This document shows, piece by piece, positions 23,018 to 37,564 of a stretch of 64,000 nt of DNA (the stretch's first letter is position 1; every line of letters begins with the position of its first letter). The DNA is from Ulota crispa (Eukaryota; Streptophyta; Bryopsida; Orthotrichales; Orthotrichaceae). The stretch lies in assembly GCA_963920765.1 (NCBI GenBank), contig OY987245.1, forward strand, positions 16,508,727-16,572,726. The letters are read 5' to 3'. The notes below the pieces were generated by a model. It saw only the letters and a program-made list of their open reading frames with translations, was not told where the DNA came from and searched no databases. The translations under genes and the position numbers were made by a program.

Positions 23018-26000
23018 CTAACACACGTTCTCGTTCTCCTGTTCTTGAGGTATGTTGTCAAGCAAGGGAGGCGGTGGGGACTTCGGTTCATTTATGTTCA
23101 ATAATTCTTTCTCTTCATGTAACAATACCTGTTTTGCTCTTTCCAACGCAAACCTATCCCAAGAGGACATCTCATCCACCAGTGGCAGAAGCTTATAAAT
23201 TCGATCATCAACCAGTTCATTAAGATGCTGTTGCTCTTTCTGAACCTGTCCTTCATAATCATTGAAGCCAACTCGCATAAACAAGCGCATTTCTGTACAG
23301 ATGTGAAGCCATTTGAAGCACATCTCCAACATGTCTTGATTACCAAGTCTTGACTCCAGACTAATCTCATTCAAAGGTGGGTTTTCTAATCTTATTTGCT
23401 CCAGCAACATATCCATCATCTGAAAATAAGATAACATGCCAACTTTAAACATAAACACTTGACCCGTACTTGGGCACTAAGGAAGAAGATTTGAAGGAAA
23501 ATATCAATAGTTTTAAGAAGTAACAATGGTTTGGAAATATAGTTGACAATGAGTCACGCTTTCTAAGCTTTTCTACATCCACTGCCACCGTACAACACGT
23601 TTCTGAGTGAGGTATGGGTACTTACTTCAGCTTCAGCAGCTTCATGGTTTTCTTCCATTCTTGCAGCTGCTTCAGCTTCTTTCTCCAGTCGCTGTTGCTC
23701 ATATTTCTCATAATAATTATTCATCAGCATCTCAGCCATGGGTCGGCCAAACGTCTCGGGTATTCCTTCCATCACCTCTTCCGTATAATCTGTGATTCCC
23801 TTCAACATCTTGTACACAGCAACATGAAGTAGCATCGTCTGCCGAGGTGGAATCCGGACCAATTCTTCCAACGTTACCAGCTCCGATCGGAAATGTTGTT
23901 TTATCCTCTCGCTCATGGTGCTCTCTTCGATACCTAAAAATTATCAATCATCAAAGAGTCAATTGAATGACCTTCGTTGTTTACCCAGTATTATGTTGGC
24001 TACCATAAGTTGTGTCATAAAAGATAGTTGCAATCCTGGTTAAGTATTCACTGGGCTTCATAGATGACGTTTCAGAAACGAAAGAAAGAAATTCAAAACT
24101 GTTCGAAACAAATTTAAGGCAACGAAGTGAGCACGCCATTTTTATACATGAAGGTTCAAAGAAATGTTTCGAAACGCACAAACGTTTAGAATCGTGTTTC
24201 CTTGCACAGGGACATCCATCGACTCAGTAGAACCAATATATGATTGTTTTCATTGCAACTGTGCATATAAAATTCCTCAATTTTCAAGTAGAAATATACC
24301 TGTTATGATGCTTGAGAACGAACCCTCCCATGCCCATGGAAGTTCCTCTACCAAGGTAGATTCCTCTTCCGGCGGTGGAGCTGCCGGTGCAGCTGGTGGT
24401 GTCTTGCCCTTAGGAGGTGGTATTTTCTCTGCTGGCGGCGGCGGTGGCGGAGGAGGAGGTTCCCAAGCTTTTACAACAGTAGCAAATGCCTCAAGTTGCT
24501 GGTACGATGATGGAACATAGTACACAGGTGGTTCCATTGCTAGGTTTTTCTGCAGAAAATTGAATGCTTTGCTGGAGAACATGTAATTCTCAGCACATCG
24601 AACCTCTTCTGTAGGACGAGAGGCCTTTGCTGCACGATTCAGAGTGTCCACAACAAACTCATCGATGCTACTCATCATCTCGCGGAAATACAACACTTGT
24701 GATAGTTTCGCTCGCAACTTCCTGCATATCAAATAAATGTACTTACATTAGTATGTTTCACACCACGAACTTGGCAATCCAGCCTGAACGCAGAGAATTC
24801 GTAAATTCATTTGGCCCAGCGAAATGGTAAAATAAAGGGACCTTCAAGTTGTTTGTAGGCCGTTTTGCCTCCGGGCAATTGAACTTATGACTCCCAACAA
24901 AAAGGAGCATACATTACACAACTTCACGGTTTTGAATAAGCGATTGACAACACAGGGTATAGAGTAGCCTGACATACGCAAAGTTGTCTTCAGAGAAAGC
25001 CACCCCTTTGAAAAATATGGGATCTAAAGCCCAAGGAGCAGGTAGCCGAGGTGCTATTCGTAATACCCAACTCTCCAAAAATACACCAGGAACATCAGAT
25101 TTGAAGCGGAAGGGAAATATCTGCTTCTCGCCTGACTGTATACTTCCTGTTCCGTTCAGTAAACTGAAAGCTCGACAATCCGTTATGTGTGGACCTGCAC
25201 GACAAATGATGACTAGTTACTCCTACTGGTAGTAAGAAATCGGTCAAAGTCGTGTCGATGACACAACGATTTGCACCTCACACGGGTCAACACGGCTCAT
25301 CAGTTTCACAATCCTTGCCTACAAGGTGATAATAAGTTAGGCACTAACGATCTTCAAAAAACGAGGTGCATGTTCGATGTCAATATCCTTGATGTTACAA
25401 TAACAGCTAAAGAGAGATAACGACATAAAACTGGGTGCGCAACTACAGGCACATTGACATTGAACATGAATCATGAGTGCACGAATTTCAGGTCGGAACC
25501 AGATGCAGAGAGTTGTGGAAATTAGTGTGTCTTCTAGATAAACTATTTCATTTTACCTCCCTGTCCCGATTATTTCATGTTTAAGATTGAAATCTGTGAT
25601 AACATTCTTGTTCATGGCCCTTGTGCCTCACCCCGATCTTAACATCTTGCTACAGTGGTTGTGAAGGTACTAAGGATATCGTGTTTAAGTCTAACCCCTG
25701 ATTGCTGAGGTCATAAGAGCACTAATGGATCCTCCACACACATGAATGCGTTTCACTGTTGAGATATACACAATAGGTGACACAGTGAGCGGTGAGACCA
25801 AACCTAAATGGACTTTTGGAGTGGTGATCAAGGCCTCCATCGGCCTCCGCTCCCAAGTATAAAACAAAACTGTCTCACCCACGTTCTCCAGCATGACTCC
25901 TTTAATGCTTTGTTCTCCTGTAGAACTGATATAGAATAAGAATGGCAAATGTAGCAAAGGTTGTTATATTTAACACCCAAATATAAACAGATAACCTGAG

Positions 26001-27613
26001 ACAAATTAGAACTAATAATTACGAGACTCCAAGGAGGATATGCCCTTGCATTAATTCCTGCCAGAGTGCTCCTTACAGTTTCATTTTATTTCACGTTCGT
26101 CCGCTAACTTTTTTCAACGAAGTAAATGAGTCCCCATACGTTTATGACACTTGTGTAATTGTTACTAGGTATCGTGAGAACAGTAAGTTAGTTCTTCAGT
26201 TCCTCAGCAAACTATCTCATCAGCAAAAGTAAAAAATAACAAGTAGATACTTACCGACTTGATTGACAAAGAAATGGTAGGTCAGACTGATCAAGGCAGC
26301 TGGCCCGGGAACACAGGTCACAGGTTTCTGAACCATTTAAACATTGCAGAGCAGGAAAGAATTTCATCATCAATGTTTACAACATCATCCTCACTTTCAT
26401 CACGTAACCATTACTTTCATAATGAAAAATCAAGTCGTTCAAATATAAAGTGCAAGTTGTGAGGCATCAAATTAGCTACGGAACGTAGACAATAGCTGAC
26501 CTTGGGCACATCTGGCTCGATACAAATAGGTGGCGGAGGAGGTGGTTGCGGTCCAGGTGGCCTCAAACGCTTTCCAAGGATCTGAAAACCACAGCAGTAA
26601 CTTTATTGACTGCAACAATGCTGATCATATGCAGTCATCGTCGTCAGCAGGTGAATCATCTGTAGTGAATCTCTCTTGAGACGCACAAATCACATCCACT
26701 TCTGCTGCAATGGCGGTACTAATCAAAATTACACTTTTGACTTTACAATTAAAAATTTGAATTCACATCCATACTGATGTGCATATTTTGTCAAATTCAT
26801 AACTATGATCGAGGAATGTACATGCAAATTGGCATAAATAGTCAGTGCTCAGCAAAAGGATAACTGCAGGCGCAATGGCCAAGCAGAATCGGCCGTGCAA
26901 GTGATTACTCTATAAATCCAACGGTGCTTCACAAGCAGGGTTCCCAAACCAACTCAAATTCTTTCAGATAATATTAGAAACGAAAGATGTACATTCGCTC
27001 CAAGAGAAGATCACGAGGTTATCTATGAAGTTGTGTCTTTTCCGTCTCCAAACTTTCCGGACGTCTAAGAAGGTTTGAACCGTACAGAGACGTCTAGAAT
27101 CGCCAGATTCAATTGTAGCTGTGCCATTTACAATACACCTCATTCCTTAACCAGTCAGGTTTAAGGTGGCTTGAATTTTATGGACTACAACCGCTTCTCC
27201 TAGAGCGCTATTCACAAGGCCAATGGCAGATGAGGACTCCATTTCATCCCAAAATCTAGCTGCTGTAGAGATTTGATTATGGAAGTGGCAGTAAGGTAAG
27301 GTGAAAACGAAGTTACCAGTAATTCTGTGAAATCGGGGTAATATGGTTCCACTTTATCAATGGCAGCAGCCATCTTAAAACAAAAGAACTCCCAGTCACC
27401 CCAATCATCCTGCCCCTTCGATAAGTGCGCCCACCGATCCTTGAAATACTCAAATTTTGGATTGTCTCTGTCTGCACGCCCAACGCGGTCAGGTGTCGGG
27501 TCTTCTTTTTTACTGTCATCTGGTTTTTTGGGAGTTCCACCGTCGTCCCAAGGAGGTTTAGGTGGAGCTCCTGGCGTGGGTTCCCAAAAGTACTTGCGCA
27601 AATTCTCTTCCCA
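23018..27613 (-). CDS. MYCBPAP-like flagellar central-pair-associated protein
   Basis: Exons in transcription order: 27613-27317, 26581-26501, (one short exon unplaced), 25925-25804, 25194-24978, 24721-24300, 23933-23626 and 23419-23018 with the stop. The 25925 and 25194 exons encode GVMLENVGETVLFYTWERRP and SGEKQIFPFRFKSDVPGVFL followed by ESWVLRIAPRLP. This is the immunoglobulin-like fold seen in animal MYCBP-associated protein (NNGT..IWYDW and GEIKTFTFFFKS..GVFREFWEF). The 24721 exon continues with a helical KLRAKLSQVLYFREMM segment and a poly-Pro tract. The 23933 exon is Glu-rich and probably coiled coil (YYEKYEQQRLEKEAEAAARM). Animal MYCBPAP is a partner of the C1-projection protein SPAG17 and of sperm flagella. 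Phase is continuous from 25925 to the stop. The N-terminus is unresolved. Confidence 0.68.
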
Positions 27614-28061
27614 CTGCACCAACCCCACGATGAAGGAAACATAATTGAGATTCAAAACTGTAAATGTTCTACAATGATAAATCCGCTTAACAGCAACTAT
27701 AAAAAACTCTTGGAAGACATAGTAGAAAACATGTACAAAAAGAGCTGTTATGGCATGATCACATCTGGAGCTCAAAAATCCTAATCCATATCACATATAA
27801 CTTAGAAAGACTGCTGCAGCACCAGCACAAGACTTACTATATCAAAAGAATCTGAAATTCTAATCAGATTTCAGATGTAGAGAAAAGAAATTGTGTGTAG
27901 TACTTCACAAAGTAGTGCAAACTTCGGGCAGGTACTTTGTCACGATATCTCAACAACAGAACCCTCAAATGACATCTCATAATTGCTATTTAGATATAAA
28001 ATAAAAGTCGTTCTGTTAGATTGAAATGTACAAAACAAGGTTCTTGACTACTGGCATAGCT

Positions 28062-28838
28062 TTAGACCGCGTCAGCGTCGTCGTTTTCGTCCTCAGATAA
28101 CATCAGTATGCAGCCAGCAAGGAGCATAGCGTTCTCCATCTTGATGCGGTGCTGGTGGATGCGTTCCATCAACAGCTCTGGAAAGGTTTTGTTGAAACGC
28201 TTCATGAACCTCCTGTTGATCCGATCCCATTCTTCATAAAACCAGTAATAGTCCCTGCACGTTGGAACCGCTAACTTTCATGAATCAAATCCAAACAGCA
28301 ACAAAAACGAGCTGTTATTCGTCGCAAAAGCCGTATGGTTTGGTCCACGATCACATCCACATCCCTGGGCAGCTACGCTGTAAAAGCATATCCATGTGCT
28401 TTATATGCAACTATAGGTTGTGTAAGAACACACTGTGGTCTTTGCAATGTGCTCCTAGCTAGGCCTTAGCAGTTCAAGGATTACCTGACGAATGTAGAAT
28501 TTGTCAAGGTAGTTGGGCACGAATCCCTCGTCGTCTTTAGGATTGTTTAAAAGGAACTTACTCAAGATTGTTCAACTCCTTAACACGATTCACTTTCTGC
28601 CAAATATGAAGACGCTCCTTGGGCTTGGGCTTTAGACCTGGAGGTGGCTCCTTCTTTCTCAAATCCTGCCACTTCAAAAACATTTTGGAGCGGCGCGGTG
28701 GCACCAGCTGCAGCATATCACACTGCGGCGCTAATCTATAATGGATCCTCCGGTTCATCTTTTCCTCGTAGTGATTCATCTTGGAATTTGTGTTGCAATA
28801 CGGAATTAGTCTTCAACAGAAGGGCAGTGTGCAGCTTC
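28062..28838 (-). CDS. Exons of unknown protein, either the MYCBPAP-like N-terminus or a separate gene
   Basis: Exon 28838-28562 starts at an ATG (MNHYEEKMNRRIHYRLAPQC) and ends at a good GTAAGT donor. Exon 28257-28062 continues in phase (DYYWFYEEWDRINRRFMKRF) and closes with an acidic tail and TAA. Read this way it is a short basic protein of about 155 aa. Alternatively a weak donor just before the TAA (GCG/GTCTAA) would join in phase to the exon at 27613, making this the N-terminus of the MYCBPAP-like protein. The sequence alone does not decide. I recognise no domain. Confidence 0.5.
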
Positions 28839-29676
28839 AAATAACAATTTACTTGACTCTCACATTATGTATCACTTTCATTTTCAACAGCCCTTGCCGC
28901 TTATCATAATATAAGATAATATACTTGAGCAACTCCTGGTTTTTTTATATGCTGATACGAATTCCGCACTGCTGATCACGCCGCAGAAAAGAAAGATGTG
29001 CTGGAAGTCCATGTACTTTTCAAAACAACCCGTGTTTGATCCAGCACCACGGGCACAATCCTAGTATGGAGGGCCTTCCCGCGATATATAAACCAGGATA
29101 CAGAGAAGGATGATGTCCACTACAAGAGCTACACCAAGGTGGAAATCGGCAATATGCTCCAGCGACACCATAAAAGCATCCCAAGAATGCAAGAAGCACA
29201 AAAGCACTTATTCAGTTCCTGAGACCTTCAATCAATCATTGTTCGTGTCTTCTCTCGTTTAACTTCTGCTAGTAAACGGTACGTCATGCTGAAAGCTTCA
29301 CATGAACTGGAGGAGCAAGAAACACACAGGTTAAACCGGGATCAAGCAACTTTCTAGCTTCACAAATCAATACAGGTCCAAGACTTGCCGACTCTAAAAC
29401 TCACTATTAAACCTAAAGCAACGAAACCTGTGCAATTCCTGGTAAGTCACCGAGAGGTTCGGGTGAAAATAGCATGAATATAAAAAGATCACGGTCTGGT
29501 ACGAATGAGATGAAGTGTACCGGCACCTCAGCACAAGCCTCATCACAAGCCTCAGCACAAGGACGACCCTCGCGCGAGGGCTGCAGGTGGAATGCCGTAG
29601 TCTTTAATAATCGGTAGTTGAAAAACCAACTGAGAATCTTCAACAACGACTTAAACCTTACTTGACAACTTAGCAA

Positions 29677-30280
29677 AGCGACTGAGAAGAAGAGGTCCGC
29701 AAATCTAAAGAGATCCAGGATTTTCCAATTCTAAAGCTCATTTGGAATTTGAAAGCAACCAAATCAACTTAGTGATACGAAAGCTCTGGCGAAAGTAAAA
29801 TTGAGAGAAAATTCATGGCCATTTTGAGTGAAAGAGACGAATCATACCTGTTCTTTAACAGAAGCACAACCCGATGCAGGTGGAATTCCAAGTTGACAAC
29901 AATCGGGGGTGAAACAAAATAACTATTAAGAGTCGTCAAGAAAGAGTCGAGCATGATTGTTTTAGCGAAGCGACTGATAAGAAGAGGTCCGCAATTATAA
30001 AGAGGTCCAGGATCTTCCTATTCTAAAGCTCATTTGGAAATTGAAAGCAACGAAATCAACGCAGTGGTGCGAAAGCTCTGGCGAAAGTAAAATTGAGAGA
30101 AAATTTCATGGCAATTTTGAGTGAAAGAGACGGATCATACCTCTTCTTTAACAGAAGCACAACCCGATGCAGGTGGAATTTTGAATTGGCAACGATCGGT
30201 GGTGAAAGAAATAATAACTATGAAGAGTCGTGAAGAACGAGTCGAGGAGCATGATTGTTTTAGTGAAGCGACTGATAGGA
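29677..30280. repeat. 292-298-bp tandem duplication upstream of MYCBPAP-like gene
   Basis: The block starting AGCGACTGAGAAGAAGAGGT at 29677 recurs at 29969, and the beginning of a third unit is at 30267. Each of the two full units contains, on the minus strand, an exon-like block (CCACCTGCATCGGGTTGTGC) ending at a GTATGAT donor. It may be a duplicated 5' exon. Confidence 0.8.
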
Positions 30281-30420
30281 AGTGGTGTTTTGGAAGCTGT
30301 AAAGGAGCAGGAGCTGAGGAGAACACAAGAGCGCTATAACAATGGGATACGAAAGCAGGAAGAGGCAATGCGAGAGATCGGCCAGTTCCAAATAGTGGAA
30401 GAAAGCAAGCTGCAAGCAGA

Positions 30421-30466
30421 AGAAGAAAGGAAGGGAAGGGAAGGGAAGGGAAGGGGAGAAGTGAGG
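30421..30466. repeat. (GGGAA)n simple repeat
   Basis: Several AAGGG units in a purine-rich tract. No function is evident. Confidence 0.85.
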
Positions 30467-30772
30467 AGAGAAGTGCAACTGTGAGTGATGGCAAACGTTA
30501 TAGGCCAACAAACCCCGCTCAATTTGGTAGAAACGTTTGAAACGTCACAGCACAGCAACTGAGTAGTATTCTTTGGGGCTCACCTCCACCGGAGCTCGGT
30601 AAGTCGCACTCTAAGTTAGCGGCACCTATAGCGGTACCTAAAAGTAACATGAGTCATTTAGTGACATTTAAAAATAAACCTAAAGCTGCACGCTCCTGCA
30701 CCCAAACAAGACATGCAAGCATTCAAACCAAATACGCAAATTAATATAAGGGAACAAATTTTTGGTTTATGA

Positions 30773-30914
30773 TCCACTAGAAGAAAAAACTGTCCTAAAC
30801 GACTGGTTCACGACGACGCAAATGTCTTAAACGACTACAATGACTCAATTACAGTCATTTAGGACATTTGCAGTCATTGTGAACTAGTCATTTAGGACAA
30901 GGTTTCTTTTAGTG
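30773..30914. mobile_element. 142-bp CACTA-ended palindromic MITE
   Basis: CACTAGAAGAAAAAACTGTCC at the left and GGACAAGGTTTCTTTTAGTG at the right. Inner arms mirror AAACGACT / AGTCATTT. Flanks are ATC and ATT. Confidence 0.6.
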
Positions 30915-32202
30915 ATTGGATGTGATATGATCTTTTGTTATTGTGACATGATCTTTTCGTTGTTGCTTTTTTTGAGGTCTAGTGTCCACAATAAGTCAAT
31001 TTAGGGAGTTATGATTTATTCATACAATCTTAGAAATTTCCAAAAACAATTTTGCTTAGATTAGTGGCCATTTCCTAACAAGCGCATGCCATAGATTCTC
31101 AAAAGACCCTCAAAATCACCACATCTTATGTAAGTGTCACTTTTAAGTTCTTCTACCTTACCGGTACTTTACTAATACCATCAAAGGTGTGGGATCTCAC
31201 TCTAGGCATTGGTCAGGAAAATTCCATTTTTTTTAACAATTTGAGATACTAACAACTAGTACAATATTTTTCAAAATACATATCTATTGGTTTAAACATA
31301 GGGCATTATTCATTTTTGGGGTGCATTTAATTACCTTTTTTGAATTGAAGCTTCTTATATGATCTCTCTATTAAATTTAGTTGATCTTGCATTCTCCATG
31401 AGCAATAGGTTATTCACTTGTTTACACTATCCAAATTCATTGTTTGTATATGAAGTCCGTACCAAATAATATGGGCTCTCATTGGTAAAACACGTTTTCA
31501 ATTTGTGACCTTTGATAAATACCAACACAGAATATATACCCAACTTGAAATTTAATAAAATATCACTCACAAAATGAAACATTCAAAATTTACTATAAAT
31601 AATCATTTTAAAAACATATCAAATAATTGTGTCATTACAGATTTAAAACGTAATATACACACTTACATTCAAATAAGATTCAATCTAGATAACCATGTAT
31701 TTTCAATGAAAAAGCGACCAAAGGACACCAGAAGAAAATACTCAACAAAACCATGTCCATCAATGCTACAAATTTTGAGTTTGCTCTTCTGTGTCTGGAT
31801 TAACTCATAAGATTAGCTTTTGAATTGAAAATTCAAACTTTCTTGTCTCTTTAAATGAACAAAACTTTCCTAATCTATACAAAATGGGATACCATTTGAT
31901 TAACAAAGTAGCTCATACAAGTGAATTGTATTTATCTTGATTTTGCAACCCTCCATTTCAATGAATTTGCAAAGTCCAAATACTAGGAATAAAAGTGAAA
32001 CTTATTTGTCACTTTATGTAATCAAAAGTGTGACAACAACAAAATATAATGCCCCTACCATTTATTAAGAGGATTGCCTAGACTTCTATAACAATGTTGT
32101 GAATGAACATTATACAATAAGAACTCCATTCAAGTAAAAATGAAAATGGAGTAAACTGAAGTTTAAAATTGGAGGACTTCAGCTTTAGGGTTTTGGAGTT
32201 TC
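30915..32202. other. AT-rich intergenic sequence
   Basis: Low-complexity AT-rich DNA. I see no supported gene; open frames here have no codon-usage or splice support. Confidence 0.4.
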
Positions 32203-32700
32203 TTAACCCCAAAGCGTCATTGGGGACATTGTGCATGGGTGTTCATTGCAATCTTGACTTTATGTAGTGTTGAGGGCTCTTGGGAATGAGCCTCAAATAC
32301 ACTAGATCTTTGAGAAAAAATCACATTAGAAATTCATTTAAAAAAATTGTAGATTAAATTTTGAGAAGTCATAAATTGATTGGGGTTATGCATGTTAGGC
32401 TCTTTAACCTCATATTTTTTTGATGACCAACTTTTTTGATTTGACATGTGAAAAGAAGATTGAAAGACTTCAAATCACTTTCACAGTTTTAACATGGTCA
32501 TGATCAAACATTATAATCTCTCAATCCATAAGAGACATTATTGTGTTTTCTTTTCTAATGTGATCTCTAACCTGTGTAGTTTGATTTCATACAGTTACAA
32601 TTCAAAAAGAATTGATACAACTTATCAAAAAATTGGCTTTTAGTTCAAATTAGAGAAAATTCCCAGAAGCCCTACAAATGCAATGTCACTTTGGGGTTAA
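32203..32700. mobile_element. TTAA-bounded piggyBac-like MITE, about 500 bp
   Basis: TTAACCCCAAAGCGTCATTG at the left and CAATGTCACTTTGGGGTTAA at the right form an imperfect TIR inside TTAA. The interior matches 19790-20255. Confidence 0.7.
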
Positions 32701-32872
32701 ACCCCCTGCAACTCTGCGTTCTCCGCATTTATCCTGCTTTTCGATACTTGCAATTTTCAGTGTGTGGTGCTTCACCATAGCCGCCATAGCCTCCTCATTC
32801 GAAAGGGTGGCAGTGAGCTCAAATTTGGAGTATCGTGGTAAGAATCCTTCTCCACATGCCTTCAACAATTTA

Positions 32873-33555
32873 AGGTAGGAGCACACATAAGCGTCAGTTT
32901 AACCCCTAAAGGTCCGAGAGGACGAAAATCATCTCTTTTGATGCCAAAAAGAACACCGTGAGAGTGGAAAAAAACATTTTTTTCAAAAAAAAATTTGAAA
33001 GTGGTCATAATGATTATGCCACATCATTGAATGTCAAAAATAGCTGCTTTCAATGTCTTCATCTTTTTTAAAAGATCAATTTGTGAATGAGATGTACAAG
33101 GTCCCTTGCTGCCCTTTTTGAGAGGGCAACATATACTATTGACTTTTCATTTTTTTGAAGAGAATTTTCTCTTTAGTGTGCACATGCCTTACAATGTTCG
33201 TTGCCCATGAACAATGTATTTTCCTTGGTCAGAGCCCCAAGTTGGCAACAGGTTTGGGGCCCGTCCTTTAAGGGTTAAGGGTTTTGAACATGATGAGTAT
33301 TAATGAACAACTAGCAAATTATGGGATCCTGTTAGGAACAGAAAAATAATGAGTTTGCACTTTCAAATATATTATTTGGATAGTGTGAGAATAAGTTGTG
33401 AAATTTTAAAGAGCAAACTGCCATTGCGCCCATAACCACTTCTAAGATTTCTTGTTCACAAGTTGTAAATCCTTGTAATTACATCTATTCATTTCCACAG
33501 ATTCTCTAAGAGGTGACAGCTATGGGGACACTACCGCTTATGGGTGCTCCTACCT
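32873..33555. mobile_element. TA-flanked MITE family C, copy 1, carrying a TTAA insertion
   Basis: The ends AGGTAGGAGCACACATAAGC and CGCTTATGGGTGCTCCTACCT are inverted and flanked by TA (32871-32872 and 33556-33557). Copies lie at 44230-44556 and 50537-52562. A TA duplication suggests the Tc1/mariner superfamily. It contains the insertion 32899-33278. Confidence 0.7.
32899..33278. mobile_element. TTAA-bounded piggyBac-like MITE nested in family C
   Basis: TTAACCCCTAAAGGTCCGAG at the left and GCCCGTCCTTTAAGGGTTAA at the right. The related uninterrupted sequence at about 50550-50575 has a single TAA-type site at this point, so this is a clear insertion with TTAA duplication. Confidence 0.8.
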
Positions 33556-33557
33556 TA

Positions 33558-34758
33558 GGTGTCCAAATGCTGCTGATGAGGAGTGGAAATGATGCAGTAT
33601 TGTAAGCGGACTTTGTTCCTTGGTCAGTACATTGATGAAAAATCCAATAACTGGGTGTGTAGTAGAGCTTTTGGCTTTATCTCCTTTACACTGCAGGAGA
33701 GGCTTTGCATCGAGGCTATGCACGAGACTACAGTAAGAAAATGCATTCTTAGCCCCGTGAAAGTCAGGTTTGTTTACACCTTTGAGGTTGCCATCTACAT
33801 TGGAAAAGGGTGAGTTCTTGCAACTGCTAAAAACAGTTAAGTATATTAAAAGGGTTCTCTGGAATTTACAGTTGTATAAATAGCAAGTCAAAGTAACCAA
33901 TTCATGGTTAGATGCTGCAAACTAGATGAACACTGCCAATCCAATTCCTAACGCAACAAAAATACAAAGGACTGGAGAAGCGCATTTCTGCACTAGAGCA
34001 ATTAACTCCCCCGTTCCAACCTGAGCCTCAAGCAGCTCTCCATCAGCAAGAGCTCCGGTGTGATAGCATTTATACTTCATGGGTGCGTTCTACCAACGAT
34101 AGGCAGAATCTCGGTTGATAATGGGCTGGATAACATAAAGCATTACCATCGTTATTAGATTTGGATTCGGCGGGATATGCAATGACATACTGGCACAGGG
34201 AGAGGTAAGCAAAATCACTTGGAAACTGCATGCAGAGCCACGTTGCTAAGTGAACTGGACATTCCAAAATGCGAGAAACCATTATATACAAGTTAAAAAA
34301 GTGCCTGTACAAGTCTGCCCACTGCGTGCTTCAATTAAATGGTTGCGTAAGATACCATGGTCACATAATAATAACCTCCGAGATCGGCAATCACTACAGG
34401 GGAAGTCACGGGACTGTCAATGCCCACCAAAGTCGATTAAAGTGCCGCCAAATTACATCCGATTCTGATGACAAATGGCAAAGTGATGCACTGCTAATTC
34501 ACGTCCTCCGTAAGATTGTCCCCACGAAATGGAATCTTTCTCACATCCTGCAGGTACCATTCCAAAATTCAACTTTCGTGGTCTCACCCTATAAATTTTT
34601 AGGCCATTATCTAGGAAGAATAAAATAGTAAATTGCAGAAGAAATCATCCACTGATATGACCTGACAGCAAAACTTCAGAAGGGACAAATTGTTGAAAAT
34701 GCTTACGTTAACCTTGTACACTTGGATACAATTTAGGCGCAAATTGAAAGTACATATT
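33558..34758. other. 3' flank of the MYST gene
   Basis: No gene is supported. A short open frame at 33583-33813 (+) has no recognisable domain or splice context. The part next to 34758 is likely the 3' UTR of the acetyltransferase. Confidence 0.4.
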
Positions 34759-36809
<2,051 letters not shown>

Positions 36810-36921
36810 CTAGGACGCCATAGCCACGGTCGACTCTTCGTTGCAGCACGAGCCTCAAACCCTAGACGATAGGACTTGGGGACCACCGGTTTCTCCGCCG
36901 CTCTCCTCCAATGGCGTAAGA

Positions 36922-37004
36922 TTCCTACCGTCTGTTGCCGGTCAGTTTTGCTGCGAAATGATTCCTACCGTTTGTTGCCGGTCAGCTTTGCCGCGAATTG
37001 ATTC
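36922..37004. repeat. Tandem duplication of about 41 bp
   Basis: ATTCCTACCGTCTGTTGCCG and its downstream GGTCAG..TTTGC..GCGAA are repeated once with small changes, in the region upstream of the MYST gene. Confidence 0.8.
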
Positions 37005-37282
37005 CTATAAGCAATTTTCCAAAATCAGTTCAAAATTTGCCACACTCTCTTTTACTGTAACTTATTAAATACTGGCAAGATCAGCACTTTGGTCAAATAT
37101 ACTTTGTTACCCTCTTTTGAAGAAAACTTGGCAGTTTTATGCTTTGAAAGAAAAGTAAAAGGTTTTGGCTTTTTGAACAAGTAATGTTGAATTAACCTGG
37201 GACCATAAATGATTTCACATCGGGATAGTTGTATAAGAATTCCATTTGTCATTGCAACATAGAAGTGAAAAGCGAAAGGTCC

Positions 37283-37519
37283 TTAACCCTTGAAGGGCCC
37301 TTGGGCTGGAGCTACGGTACCAAATACGGTCACAACCAATATTCAAAAGTTTGAATCATTGGAAATTAAGTGTTACAACCATACATAATTGAAGGTTGAA
37401 GGATTGTATGAAGGTGGGTGCATAAAAAAATTTGGAAAGCCTTTAGAGGAGCTCAAATATGTTTGTACATACGGCCATACATACGGTCGCCAAGGGCATT
37501 TGTGATGTTCAAGGGTTAA
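37283..37519. mobile_element. TTAA-bounded MITE
   Basis: TTAACCCTTGAAGGGCCCTTGG at the left and the GCATTTGTGATGTTCAAGGGTTAA type end at the right. TIR of about 12 bp, 237 bp in all, no ORF. Confidence 0.6.
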
Positions 37520-37564
37520 AGCGAGGTTAGCCCTTTTTGAACTAAAGAATTCTTTGGCTATACA

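Noticed and set aside
28482..28560. Possible exon reading SKFLLNNPKDDEGFVPNYL on the minus strand
   Set aside because: It looks protein-like, but it would need an intron of about 30 bp or a frameshift after the exon at 28562, and its phase does not fit the next exon.
33583..33813. Open frame of 76 codons as a small gene
   Set aside because: No recognisable domain, no promoter or splice context, and it begins next to a MITE end.
36841..37068. 75-codon open frame upstream of the MYST gene
   Set aside because: Its middle is a tandem duplication and it has no similarity to any family; more likely promoter or UTR sequence.
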